A DNA stretch of 22,118 nucleotides from a virus: the IMG/VR virus record IMGVR_UViG_3300017963_000792, positions 1 through 22,118 of that record. One strand, given 5' to 3'. Positions 14,383 through 21,621 of the stretch are shown piece by piece. Numbering within the stretch: the stretch's first letter is position 1; every line of letters begins with the position of its first letter. The notes beneath the pieces were generated by a model that did no database searches, was not told the DNA's origin, and saw nothing but the letters and a program-made list of their open reading frames with translations. A program made the position numbers and the translations under genes.

Positions 14383-16464
14383 TTAATTGCCGTCGTTAAA
14401 ATATAGGGCTTTCCAGTCAACGGCCTTGGCCCCGCATTCAATCCGCACCTTGTATTCCGTCCCGTCAACCGACCATCCTTGGCGTTGTTCAAGGTAGGGG
14501 GTTTGAACCCCGTTTAAGAAAAAGGCAACGACGGTCTTGCCCTTTGGCCCGGCCCCGTACCATGCCGCCGCGTCGTCGTCGTCAAGGCGCGGTTCATATA
14601 CGCGGGTAAAATAGTTCCCGACATAAATATTTTTGCGGGTAGCGGCAAGCGACGAATCGGTTGCAATGGTATCCGAATCGGCAAACTGGATGGTTTGAAA
14701 AAAGACCTCCGCCGCGCCTTCCAAGGCAACCGGCATAATAACAAACTTGGGTTGAATGTTAAGCCGCCGCAAACCCTGTAAATCCTTTTGGACCTTCATT
14801 GCGCGAATCATTTCGGCAATGGTCGCTTGGCCGGGGGGAGCGCCGGAACCGTTATCAACAAAATTGCCGTGGTCGGCATGAAACAAGGCGGTCCCGTCGC
14901 CCATTGCGGCGTTGGCCGTCAATACCGCATAAACGACGTCGGCAACCTTGCGGTTGGCCGCTTCGCCGTGCATGGCCGGAATGCGGGTCAAAGCGCCAAG
15001 GTCGTCGTTTATAATCGTTTCGCGGGTTATGGCGAAAAGCTTGCCGTATTTGGCAATCGAATATTGTTCTTGGGCTTCGGTAATTTTCCCGTAACGGTAT
15101 TCGCCGCTTTCCGGGATTTCTTCCAAGTCTGAAATTTCGCTTGCGCGCGGCATCGAATGCGTTTTAAAGTCGCTGACTTGATCGGTTGCAACCCATGTCC
15201 GCCAAGTTTCTGACGCCGTATCCCAACCTGAAAAAAGGGCTTTGTTGGCGACGTTTGCCAGTATATAAGGCAAGTCCCCGGTCGACAAGGCCCGCCCGAC
15301 CATTTCCATAACATTGCCGCCGGTCGGAAGCCCGGCGACCCGCAAGGATTCGCGGGCAAGTTCGCGCAACGAAAACCCTATTAGGTCGGCGCTTCCCGCC
15401 GCCGGTTTTTCGATTTTCTCAACGTCGCCGCGCATCAAAAGCGAATCGGTCGCCGCCGCGCGGAATTTGTCTTGCGCGTCTTCAGTAACGGTCGCCGGTT
15501 TATAATGCGAAAAATCGTCTTCGCGTTGCTTGTCAAGGAAGTCGACAAAAGCCCGGTAAGCTTCGTCGATTGTTTTTTCTTCGACAATCAGACTTTCGGC
15601 CAACTTGACGTTGTCAAAGCGCTTGCCCAAGGCGTCAATTTCTCTTATTCGGGTTAGTTCTTCGCCCTTGGCTTCGGCCCGGATTTTATCAAGATCGACC
15701 TTGGGCGCGTCGTCCTTGGGCGGTTCGTCCTTTTTGGGCGCGCCTTCGGCCCGGACGTCAAGGGTTTCTAAAAAGGCCCATGCTTCGGCTTCGGTCGCGT
15801 CTTCGGCAAGGCCGCGTTTAATTAAAAATTCTCGTAATTTCTTGTTCATGTTTTGACCCCCTTCGGGTTTTAATTTATTGTTTGTGTTCGCGGACCGGGC
15901 TTTTGCAAGTTCGTCGGCCCCAATTGGAACAATGGACCCTTCCCGGATTCGCCAACGTTTGGTAACCCTGACCGGACCCGCAAAGCTGCGCCCCTTAAAT
16001 TCATAGCTTTCGCCTTCGGGGACCCATTGGCTGTCGATTGGTCGGTAACCGGCTGAAAAATCCGTCAAGTGTCCTTCCCTTACTTTTTGCCAAATGCTGT
16101 CAACGTCGGCAACGCCGGAAAAATGCGCGCGGCCAACCAAAACGTCGCCGTCTTTTTTAAGGCCGCGTATCGACCCGACGACGTTGGCGGTATCAAACCG
16201 CCTATGGGTATCTAAAAGCGGGACTTGCCGGGACCCCGGCATTTCGACCCCGTCAATTAGCAAAATTTCCTTTACAATTTCGTATCGGTCGAAGTCAAAG
16301 ACTTCAACGGGTTGTTCGCTTGCAATAACCGCTTCAACGCTTCGTTCGTCTTCGTTGACGCTATCCGGCCCGGTCGCTCTAAGGGCGAAACTTCGATAAC
16401 TTAACTTGTCGGCCCCGTTGGTTTCGGACCGCTTCATTAGCTTTTTAATCGTGCGTTTTTTCAT
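14383..16464 (-). CDS. Prohead protease / major capsid protein fusion, 693 aa
   Basis: The ATG at 16464 has AAAGGA eight bases upstream. Residues about 22-190 are a prohead (HK97 U35/S78-like) maturation protease: LLDTHRRFD with H87, VVGSIRGL, and HLTDFSAGY with S137, followed by EGSIVPIGAD. Residues about 206-330 are helical, charged and Lys/Asp-rich (APKKDEPPKDDAPK), as expected of a scaffold or delta domain. Residues about 335-693 are the capsid shell part, with GTALFHADHGNF, IRAMKVQKDLQG, and a C-terminus resembling Mu gpT-like/HK97-fold subunits. Such fusions are a known family (prohead protease/major capsid protein fusion). The scaffold would be removed by self-cleavage during maturation. 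A strong ribosome binding site inside the gene (before codon 206) suggests a second, protease-free product. Confidence 0.92.
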   Translation of the reverse strand: MKKRTIKKLMKRSETNGADKLSYRSFALRATGPDSVNEDERSVEAVIASEQPVEVFDFDRYEIVKEILLIDGVEMPGSRQVPLLDTHRRFDTANVVGSIRGLKKDGDVLVGRAHFSGVADVDSIWQKVREGHLTDFSAGYRPIDSQWVPEGESYEFKGRSFAGPVRVTKRWRIREGSIVPIGADELAKARSANTNNKLKPEGGQNMNKKLREFLIKRGLAEDATEAEAWAFLETLDVRAEGAPKKDEPPKDDAPKVDLDKIRAEAKGEELTRIREIDALGKRFDNVKLAESLIVEEKTIDEAYRAFVDFLDKQREDDFSHYKPATVTEDAQDKFRAAATDSLLMRGDVEKIEKPAAGSADLIGFSLRELARESLRVAGLPTGGNVMEMVGRALSTGDLPYILANVANKALFSGWDTASETWRTWVATDQVSDFKTHSMPRASEISDLEEIPESGEYRYGKITEAQEQYSIAKYGKLFAITRETIINDDLGALTRIPAMHGEAANRKVADVVYAVLTANAAMGDGTALFHADHGNFVDNGSGAPPGQATIAEMIRAMKVQKDLQGLRRLNIQPKFVIMPVALEGAAEVFFQTIQFADSDTIATDSSLAATRKNIYVGNYFTRVYEPRLDDDDAAAWYGAGPKGKTVVAFFLNGVQTPYLEQRQGWSVDGTEYKVRIECGAKAVDWKALYFNDGN
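15847..15861 (-). promoter_or_regulatory. Internal ribosome binding site and start codon within the protease/capsid fusion
   Basis: GGGGG (plus-strand 15857-15861) lies seven bases before an in-frame ATG (15849-15847, codon 206, MNKKLREFL...). It has the same form and spacing as the start sites of about nine other genes here. Use of it would give a 488-residue scaffold-capsid protein without protease, similar in logic to the nested C/Nu3 genes of lambda. Confidence 0.65.
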
Positions 16465-16477
16465 GGCGTTTAGTCCT

Positions 16478-18109
16478 TTAGTGAATTGGCGTTAACGAAT
16501 CGACCCGGTCAAGTATTTCTTGCAAAACCGTTTCAAGTTCTGCAATTACGCCGCCATTTCGCCCGGCAAGATTGACCGAAAGCGTTTTTTGCCCTTCAAC
16601 TGCCGCCGGGTTGTTGGCGGTACTTGTCGAATCGGTTTGCGGTTCAAGCCCGGCGTCGTCAATAAGCTTTTTAGCGGCCTTGATTTCCTTAACGACCGTT
16701 GCATAATCGCGGCCCCGCGCGCGCGCGACTTCTTGCGGGCTTCGTAATAAGGCGTCAATTTCTGAAATAAGGGCCTTTGATTCGCGCAACGGGTCAACGT
16801 GTTCATGGCCCGGCGCTTGCCATTCGGTCAACAAAAAGCGCGCCGGATTGGCAAAAAAACCTTGGGCCGGAATAGATATTTTGCGTTGCAAAATCGCTTG
16901 TTCCATAAACGGGTAAAATGTCGGTTGGCAAAAGCGCCGAATGTGCCGGGCGACTTCCGGCTTTAAAAACCGTGAAAAATCGTTCCTTGAAACCCGGCTT
17001 GACGAATAGGAAAGCCCTTCATAATCAAAGCTTAAAAGTTCATAAGGGACGTTGGTTGTTGCGCTGAAAAGCCGAAGTAACAATTTTATTGTCGGCGGAA
17101 AACTTGTCCCCGGTCGCGGATTATGGGCAATTTCTATATCTTCGCCTTGGGCCAAATATTCGATAATTGCGTTTTCCATTTCGTCAATCTTGTTGCCCGC
17201 GTCCGCGTCGGTCCCGTCGGTTAGCATATTTGTTCGGCCCGCCGGGTCGTTTCGTTTGACAAAAGCAAGATATTTCGCGGCAAGCTTGGCCGTATCAATT
17301 TCGGCGTCAAGATATTCGGACAAGTCGCGCGCCAAAAGTACCCCCGGCGCAAAAGATGAAATGCCCCGGACTTGTCCGGGCCGCAACGTATGGAAACCAT
17401 GAATAACATTTGCCGCCGCAACCCTGACCGACTGGCCCCAACCGTCCGGGTCCGTGAAGTGATAGGCAACCCGTTCGCCGGTCGCCTTGACGTATTCAAC
17501 CCCTTGGTCAACTTCGTTGCTTGCCGGTATCTTGCCGGTAGGGTTGCCGGTCAACCAATCGGCTTCGATTAGTTGAAGGGCAAAGGGAAGGTAACGCTTC
17601 GTTGATCGGCTTCGGCGCTTTACAATGATAAATTCGCCGCTTTCCAATTCTTGGCGCTTGGCCAATTCCATAAATTCGTAATAGTGAAGGTTTCCGGCAA
17701 TGTCGGCTTGGTCCGCCCAAAAATTAAAGGCGCTTTCGATTTCGTTGGCAAGCTTTTCGTCGATTGCGTCGCCCGAAGGCGTTACGACCCGCGATTGCAT
17801 AATCAAACCGGGGCCAATTATTTCGTCAATTAGGACTTGAACCGCGCGGGAAAAAACGGGGAAGTCGCGGACCAATTGCCGGACCCTTGCCCGGACCGCC
17901 GGGGACGACGCGCGGATTAAATCGTTAACCGAAGCGTCGGCGGGCGACCAGTCCCCGGTAAGGCGCGACGTTTTCGCCGCCGCATATTGGGCCGACCGGG
18001 TTTGGCGTGATAATAAATCGCGGTAATAACGGCGGCGCAACGCGGCGCCCGGCGATATGACGCCAACCGCGCCGTCAATCAATCGCGCTAAAAAATTTGA
18101 CTTGGTCAA
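16478..18109 (-). CDS. Portal protein, lambda gpB family, 543 aa
   Basis: Translation starts at TTG 18109, overlapping the TGA of gpW (TTGA), with AAAGGA eight bases upstream; no ATG lies nearby. The family pattern is clear: RRYYRDLLSRQTRSAQYAAA, GDWSPADASVNDLIRASSPA, RARVRQLVRDFPVFSRAVQV, IDEIIGPGLIMQSRV, then FNFWADQADIAGNLHYYEFM, and a later NVPYELLSFDYEGLSYSSSR with FLKPEVARHIRRF. The C-terminus (from about residue 450) is a helical tail ending with a leucine-rich coiled coil (VIAELETVLQEILDRVDSL). The protein forms the dodecameric DNA gate at the head vertex, docks the terminase and, after packaging, the gpW-type connector. Confidence 0.95.
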   Translation of the reverse strand: MTKSNFLARLIDGAVGVISPGAALRRRYYRDLLSRQTRSAQYAAAKTSRLTGDWSPADASVNDLIRASSPAVRARVRQLVRDFPVFSRAVQVLIDEIIGPGLIMQSRVVTPSGDAIDEKLANEIESAFNFWADQADIAGNLHYYEFMELAKRQELESGEFIIVKRRSRSTKRYLPFALQLIEADWLTGNPTGKIPASNEVDQGVEYVKATGERVAYHFTDPDGWGQSVRVAAANVIHGFHTLRPGQVRGISSFAPGVLLARDLSEYLDAEIDTAKLAAKYLAFVKRNDPAGRTNMLTDGTDADAGNKIDEMENAIIEYLAQGEDIEIAHNPRPGTSFPPTIKLLLRLFSATTNVPYELLSFDYEGLSYSSSRVSRNDFSRFLKPEVARHIRRFCQPTFYPFMEQAILQRKISIPAQGFFANPARFLLTEWQAPGHEHVDPLRESKALISEIDALLRSPQEVARARGRDYATVVKEIKAAKKLIDDAGLEPQTDSTSTANNPAAVEGQKTLSVNLAGRNGGVIAELETVLQEILDRVDSLTPIH

Positions 18110-18324
18110 TCAAACCGTCCTTTCGGCTTCGCATAGGCGCGCGACGGGACAAGGCCCAATTCGACGGCCATTGCGTCAAGCGTTGCCTTGACTTCCTTAA
18201 TTTGTACGTCTTGATAACGAATGAATTTGCCGCCAATAGAAACTTGAACGACCTTAGACCCGGCTTGAAGTTCCAAATAAGCCGCCTTCATGCTGTCAAA
18301 TTCGGCTTGGGTATAAAAAGACAT
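18106..18324 (-). CDS. W: gpW-like head-tail connector, 72 aa
   Basis: A small protein with the gpW pattern: an N-terminal helix (YTQAEFDSMKAAYLELQAG), a beta hairpin (KVVQVSIGGKFIRYQD) and a second helix (IKEVKATLDAMAVEL), with a basic C-terminus. Size (lambda gpW is 68 residues) and position between large terminase and portal are as in lambda. It acts after DNA packaging, plugging the portal and letting gpFII and the tail attach. The ATG has no Shine-Dalgarno sequence close by; instead it lies in the downstream arm of an 11-bp perfect inverted repeat, so its expression may be specially controlled or nearly leaderless. The final codons overlap the portal start. Confidence 0.9.
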   Translation of the reverse strand: MSFYTQAEFDSMKAAYLELQAGSKVVQVSIGGKFIRYQDVQIKEVKATLDAMAVELGLVPSRAYAKPKGRFD

Positions 18325-18354
18325 AGGGCAATGTTAGCATAACCATTGCCCTAT
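18323..18354. promoter_or_regulatory. Perfect 11-bp inverted repeat over the gpW start (operator or mRNA hairpin)
   Basis: ATAGGGCAATG (18323-18333) and its exact reverse complement (18344-18354) are separated by ten bases, 21 bp centre to centre or two helical turns, as for a dimeric repressor site. In the transcript it forms a hairpin holding the A and U of the gpW start codon. A weak minus-strand promoter (TTTTCA at 18363-18358, 16 bp, TATGCT at 18341-18336) overlaps it. Confidence 0.6.
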
Positions 18355-18365
18355 ATTTGAAAATT

Positions 18366-18440
18366 TCGGGTTTTTGCGGATAAAAAAGGGTTTTTTACGG
18401 GTTTTTATTGGTTTTTGCGGTTGACATTACCATTTTTTTT
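18366..18440. promoter_or_regulatory. Phased T-tracts / iterated GGTTTTTNCGG repeats (likely bent DNA)
   Basis: Four related 11-13 bp repeats lie at 18368-18379, 18388-18400, 18399-18411 and 18410-18420, two of them sharing GGTTTTTGCGG exactly. Their T-runs are centred near 18373, 18393, 18404 and 18414, and a T8 run near 18436, so spacings are close to one or two helical turns. Phased A/T-tracts usually curve DNA. The last part overlaps the end of the upstream HTH gene. It may be an upstream promoter element, a binding array for the neighbouring HTH proteins, or a packaging-type site. Confidence 0.5.
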
Positions 18441-18651
18441 GACCCTTGCGGCTTTTTTTGGCCGTGTTGCGCTGATTAATCGCGGCTTCAATTTGTAGTT
18501 TCCGCCATTGGTCAATTTTTTCGGTATCGCTTTCCCAACTTCCGGTAATCTTGACAGCCGGAAATGCGCGGCTTCGTATCCATTCTAAAATGGTTGCTTC
18601 GCTTCGGTTGCAATGGCGACTAATCTGTTTCATCCCCGACAAACCCGCCAT
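18427..18651 (-). CDS. Small helix-turn-helix protein, 74 aa
   Basis: The ATG at 18651 has AGGGGG four bases upstream and lies nine bases after the stop of the 112-residue HTH gene. Residues 7-50 resemble an excisionase/MerR-type or Nu1-type winged helix: MKQISRHCNRSEATILEWIR, then a FPAVKITGSWESDTEKIDQW wing and helix. The C-terminus is basic (NTAKKSRKGQKKW). It aligns by eye with its upstream neighbour (…ISES/RSEATI…LPAKKISGEW/FPAVKITGSW…LDKWR/IDQWR), so the pair arose by duplication. A DNA-binding role is likely; candidates are control of late genes at the adjacent repeats or a Nu1-like packaging accessory. Both are inference. Confidence 0.75.
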   Translation of the reverse strand: MAGLSGMKQISRHCNRSEATILEWIRSRAFPAVKITGSWESDTEKIDQWRKLQIEAAINQRNTAKKSRKGQKKW

Positions 18652-18660
18652 AAGACCCCC

Positions 18661-18999
18661 TTATTTTCTTTTCGCTTTTTTCGCCGCAACCCTCGCGTCG
18701 GCTTCCGCCTTTTCCGCTTCCTGTCGTTCTTCGGCGGCTTGCGCTTCGGCGGCGTCGGCTTCGGCGCGTTCTTCGCGGGCTTTTTCGGCGGCTTTTTCAG
18801 CGGCGGCTTGCGCGGCGGCGTCGCCTTCGGCGGCTTTTTCTTTCACGCCGCGCCATTTGTCAAGGTCCTTGGTCGAAGCGGTCCATTCGCCGCTGATTTT
18901 TTTTGCCGGTAACCCTTCGTTTTGGATTTGCAGTATTAGGGTTGATTCGGATATGCCCAAATACCGTTTAATTTCCAATGCGCCTTTTAAATTTGCCAT
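18661..18999 (-). CDS. HTH protein with Ala/Glu-rich coiled-coil tail, 112 aa
   Basis: The ATG at 18999 has AAAGGGGG six bases upstream. Residues 1-50 form an excisionase/Nu1-type winged HTH (LEIKRYLGISESTLILQIQN, then GLPAKKISGEWTASTKDLDK). From about residue 52 to the end the sequence is an uninterrupted Ala/Glu/Lys-rich helix (EKAAEKAREERAEADAAEAQ and similar), surely a long single helix or coiled coil, with a basic KKAKRK end. Lambda Nu1 has the same order of winged HTH followed by a helical self-assembly region, so this could be an auxiliary packaging protein or a nucleoid-like organiser of phage DNA. It is a paralogue of the next gene. Function unknown. Confidence 0.75.
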   Translation of the reverse strand: MANLKGALEIKRYLGISESTLILQIQNEGLPAKKISGEWTASTKDLDKWRGVKEKAAEGDAAAQAAAEKAAEKAREERAEADAAEAQAAEERQEAEKAEADARVAAKKAKRK

Positions 19000-19011
19000 A
19001 ACTGGCCCCCT

Positions 19012-20871
19012 TTACCATCTTGGTTTTGCTGTTTTTGGTTTGCGCTTCGGCCTTGGTCGCGCTTCGGCCTTGGCGGTTCCGTTGCCTAACTGTTTTTGCC
19101 TTACCGCTTGCCAGTCGGTTATGGTCGCCATGCCCGCGCGCAATGCGGCGGCGTAGGCGTAAACCTCCAAGTCTAAAACGTCGTTTCGTTCCCGGACCTT
19201 AACCCATTCCATTATAGGGAAGCCGTTTCGATACTTGGTAACCTTTTTTTCGGCGGTAAACTGTAAATAATATTCGTCGTCAATCCCAAATGGGAAATGG
19301 TAAAATCCGGGGCCGGGCTTTTGCATCCCAAGCCGCGAATAAATTTGACTTTTTGCGGTATCAACGCCGACGGTCCAAAGTTGGCAACCGTCCTTAATCG
19401 TTTCGCCTTGCCAATCGACGTCGACCAGACTTGGCCGGTTTAATACCGGCTTGTTTTGAATCGACGACCCCTTTATTGCAATCGTGTTAATTGGGCGAAA
19501 CCGGCAAAAATTATAAACGACTTGGGAAAGATACCCGGTATCAATTGCCGCCGTCGTGATATATAGCACGTTGCCGCTTGCGTGTTTGTAACCTTGCTGT
19601 AAAAGGGCGTCAAGGGCGTCCCATACTTCGGGCCGGTTGGGGTCCCCGTAAAGTTCCGTATGCAAAACAAGCCAACTTTGTTCGGCTTCGCCCCAACCCC
19701 GGACGACGACCGGCAAGCGGTTGGCTTGGACGTCAACCCCGGCGGTCAAAAAACAAACCGAATCCGGGGCCGTTAATACCGGGTATGCTTCCGCGCGGTT
19801 TTTTAAAACGACCCAATCCGGTTGACTTCCTTCTTCGTCCCAAACGTCGGCAAGCCGGGTATTGGTCCATACTTGCAAGCGTTCCGGGCTGTCCTTGGCG
19901 TCTAAAAATTCGTTAACGATTTGTTCCCATGAAACCCAACCAATCGGCGAATAAAGGCTTGATATGTGATAACCGCGCTTTTTGCGGTGCGGATATTTCG
20001 CGCGCCATTGTCCGCGTTTTAGCATTTCCGGTTTGTGGCTTTCGTCAATGGCTTCATGGCAAAACCGGCATTCGTACCAAACCGCGACGACTTCCCCGGC
20101 GTCGTTTCGCTTAAACTTGATTCCGCGCTTGAAGCTTTTGCCGCCCCAATCCAAGGTTTGAAACTTGCCGCAAAACGGGCAAGGGACATAATACCGGCGT
20201 TGGTCGCTTGCGTTGAAAAATTTTTCAATCTTTGAAATACCCTTGACCGTCGGGGTTGAATTGCGGAAAATTTTTTTGCGCGCGCTATAACTATCGGTTC
20301 GCTTTTCGGCAAGGTCCGCCGGGTCGCCTTCGGACCCGACCGTTTGCGGGAAACCGTCAAGGTCGTCCAACATTAAATAGCGGATTGATTTGTTGCGGTA
20401 GTTGGCCGGACTATTGGCCCCGGATATAAATAAAATGCCGCCCGGAAACTTTTTGCGCAACATAGCGTTTCCGGTGGTCTTGATTTTTCGCGGCGCAATC
20501 TTTTTTGACAAAACCGGGGTTTCTTCAATCGTCGGGGCAAGCTTGCCGGTGCTATGATCGACGGCCAACTTGTCGGTCGGAAATACCATCAAAAACGGCC
20601 CCGGTTCGGTATCGACAATATACCCAAACCAGTTGTTGCCAAGTTCGGTCAAGCCTAATTGCGTTGCCTTCATAACGGAAACGTCGTCCACTTCGCTATA
20701 TACCGAAAGCGCGTCCATTATTTCGGCGCAATAGGGCGTTCGGCTTGTCCGGTAGCGCCCCGGCTCAACCGACCCTTCGCTTGGCAGTATCCGGTTGGCG
20801 TCCGCCCATTGCGAAACGGTATATTCCGGCGCGGGTTGTATGCCTTCGCGTATGGCTTGAATAAAATCCAT
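19012..20871 (-). CDS. Terminase large subunit, GpA family, 619 aa
   Basis: I prefer the ATG at 20871 (GAAGG ten bases upstream) over a TTG at 20880, which is only one base from that site. The ATPase part shows a GpA-type Walker A (VMKATQLGLTE, about residues 66-76), MVFPTD, and Walker B with catalytic acid region (YLMLDDLDGFP, about 165-175). A zinc-binding pair CPFC (about 231-234) and CRFC (about 268-271) is typical of the family. The nuclease domain begins with LTAGVDVQANRL (Asp near 380) and includes AIDTGYLSQVVYNFCR, VGVDTAKSQIYSRL and RNDVLDLEVYAYAA. It cuts concatemers and drives DNA into the prohead through the portal. The preceding gene ends six bases upstream. Confidence 0.96.
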   Translation of the reverse strand: MDFIQAIREGIQPAPEYTVSQWADANRILPSEGSVEPGRYRTSRTPYCAEIMDALSVYSEVDDVSVMKATQLGLTELGNNWFGYIVDTEPGPFLMVFPTDKLAVDHSTGKLAPTIEETPVLSKKIAPRKIKTTGNAMLRKKFPGGILFISGANSPANYRNKSIRYLMLDDLDGFPQTVGSEGDPADLAEKRTDSYSARKKIFRNSTPTVKGISKIEKFFNASDQRRYYVPCPFCGKFQTLDWGGKSFKRGIKFKRNDAGEVVAVWYECRFCHEAIDESHKPEMLKRGQWRAKYPHRKKRGYHISSLYSPIGWVSWEQIVNEFLDAKDSPERLQVWTNTRLADVWDEEGSQPDWVVLKNRAEAYPVLTAPDSVCFLTAGVDVQANRLPVVVRGWGEAEQSWLVLHTELYGDPNRPEVWDALDALLQQGYKHASGNVLYITTAAIDTGYLSQVVYNFCRFRPINTIAIKGSSIQNKPVLNRPSLVDVDWQGETIKDGCQLWTVGVDTAKSQIYSRLGMQKPGPGFYHFPFGIDDEYYLQFTAEKKVTKYRNGFPIMEWVKVRERNDVLDLEVYAYAAALRAGMATITDWQAVRQKQLGNGTAKAEARPRPKRKPKTAKPRW

Positions 20872-20876
20872 TATCG

Positions 20877-21095
20877 TCAAGCCTTCAAATATTTGTTAGG
20901 TTTTTTTAGAAACCCTTCCTTGGCCGCGGGCTTTGTCTTGGCCGCGGGCTTTGTCATTGTTAAAACGTCGCGCAAGGCGTCGGCCCGACCCTTCCAGTAT
21001 TCGGCGCTTTGCGGGTCAAGGTGTTTTATGCTTTGGTGTTGTTGGTCGTGTCTGGCAATCATTTCTTCAATTTTTTCTCTAATTTTGTTTTTCAT
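20877..21095 (-). CDS. Hypothetical small protein between terminase subunits, 72 aa
   Basis: ATG at 21095 with GGGGG five bases upstream. The N-terminal half is a charged helix (MKNKIREKIEEMIARHDQQH), followed by DPQSAEYWKGRADALRDVLT, resembling short helical hairpins found in many phage small proteins. The C-terminus is basic and carries TKPAAK twice in tandem, encoded by an exact 18-bp duplication at 20919-20954. No family recognised. It ends six bases before the large terminase, so it is in the packaging operon and might help terminase assembly, which is only a positional guess. Confidence 0.68.
   Translation of the reverse strand: MKNKIREKIEEMIARHDQQHQSIKHLDPQSAEYWKGRADALRDVLTMTKPAAKTKPAAKEGFLKKPNKYLKA
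20919..20954. repeat. Exact 18-bp tandem duplication
   Basis: Two adjoining copies of CTTGGCCGCGGGCTTTGT (20919-20936 and 20937-20954) encode the doubled TKPAAK in the small protein before the large terminase. It keeps the frame. Confidence 0.9.
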
Positions 21096-21122
21096 TTTTG
21101 CCCCCGTTTATGATTTCATTGT

Positions 21123-21347
21123 TTATTCTGGCTCGTTTGCCATTTCCGCCGGGCTGATAAGCCCGCCGCATTTAGCGCAAAAAATAGCCGCGCCATTTTC
21201 GCCCTTGGTTTGCACAATCTCGTAGCCGCGACGTTCGGCCCAATCCGAAAAAGCGCGGATTCCCGCGCGCCAACCAAAGCGAAGCGTCGGCGCTTTACCA
21301 GTTCTAACGGCTTCAAGGTATTTGTCAAAAAGGTTTTCTATATTCAT
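21123..21347 (-). CDS. Hypothetical small protein with CxxC motif, 74 aa
   Basis: ATG at 21347 with a G-rich GGGGCGG upstream, 12 bases after the previous gene's stop. The N-terminal helix (NIENLFDKYLEAVRTGKAP) leads to a Trp-containing segment (RFGWRAGIRAFSDWAERRGYE). Near the C-terminus is a single FCAKCGG motif, half of a zinc ribbon; no second Cys pair is present in the protein, so metal binding would need a dimer or partner. A frame on the same strand shifted by one base is also open but lacks a good start. Function unknown. Confidence 0.65.
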   Translation of the reverse strand: MNIENLFDKYLEAVRTGKAPTLRFGWRAGIRAFSDWAERRGYEIVQTKGENGAAIFCAKCGGLISPAEMANEPE

Positions 21348-21359
21348 AATATACCGCCC

Positions 21360-21620
21360 CTAAAATTTTGCGTCGAATTCCTTAAGGCAATCATCGGCCC
21401 ATTTTATCGCGTCGTTTTTTTGTAAAGTATTATTAGACGACGCAAGCGTTCTCCAAGCTTCAAACCAAACGACTTGGCGCGATATTCTTTGACCCCGTTT
21501 GATACTGTCGACCGCGTTGGCCGTCGCGTCCGAAAGCTTTAAAACTAAAATTTCCAATTCGGCAATCCGTTCGGCAAGCTTTAAGACTTCGTCTGACAAG
21601 TGTTCAATTACCGGGTCCAT
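21360..21620 (-). CDS. Hypothetical small helical protein, 86 aa
   Basis: The ATG at 21620 has AAAGGGGG five bases upstream and starts one base after the TGA of the small terminase, so I prefer it to an upstream in-frame start at 21659 that overlaps that gene. The first half is a leucine-rich coiled coil (VLKLAERIAELEILVLKLSD), followed by a basic segment (DSIKRGQRISRQVVWFEAWR) and an acidic C-terminal helix. It may pair with the terminase or form small oligomers. No family recognised. Confidence 0.66.
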   Translation of the reverse strand: MDPVIEHLSDEVLKLAERIAELEILVLKLSDATANAVDSIKRGQRISRQVVWFEAWRTLASSNNTLQKNDAIKWADDCLKEFDAKF

Positions 21621-21621
21621 A

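Noticed and set aside
18551-19156. Plus-strand frame of about 200 codons opposite the HTH genes
   Set aside because: Ala/Ser/Phe-rich antisense product of the Ala/Glu-rich helix gene; crosses three well-supported minus-strand genes.
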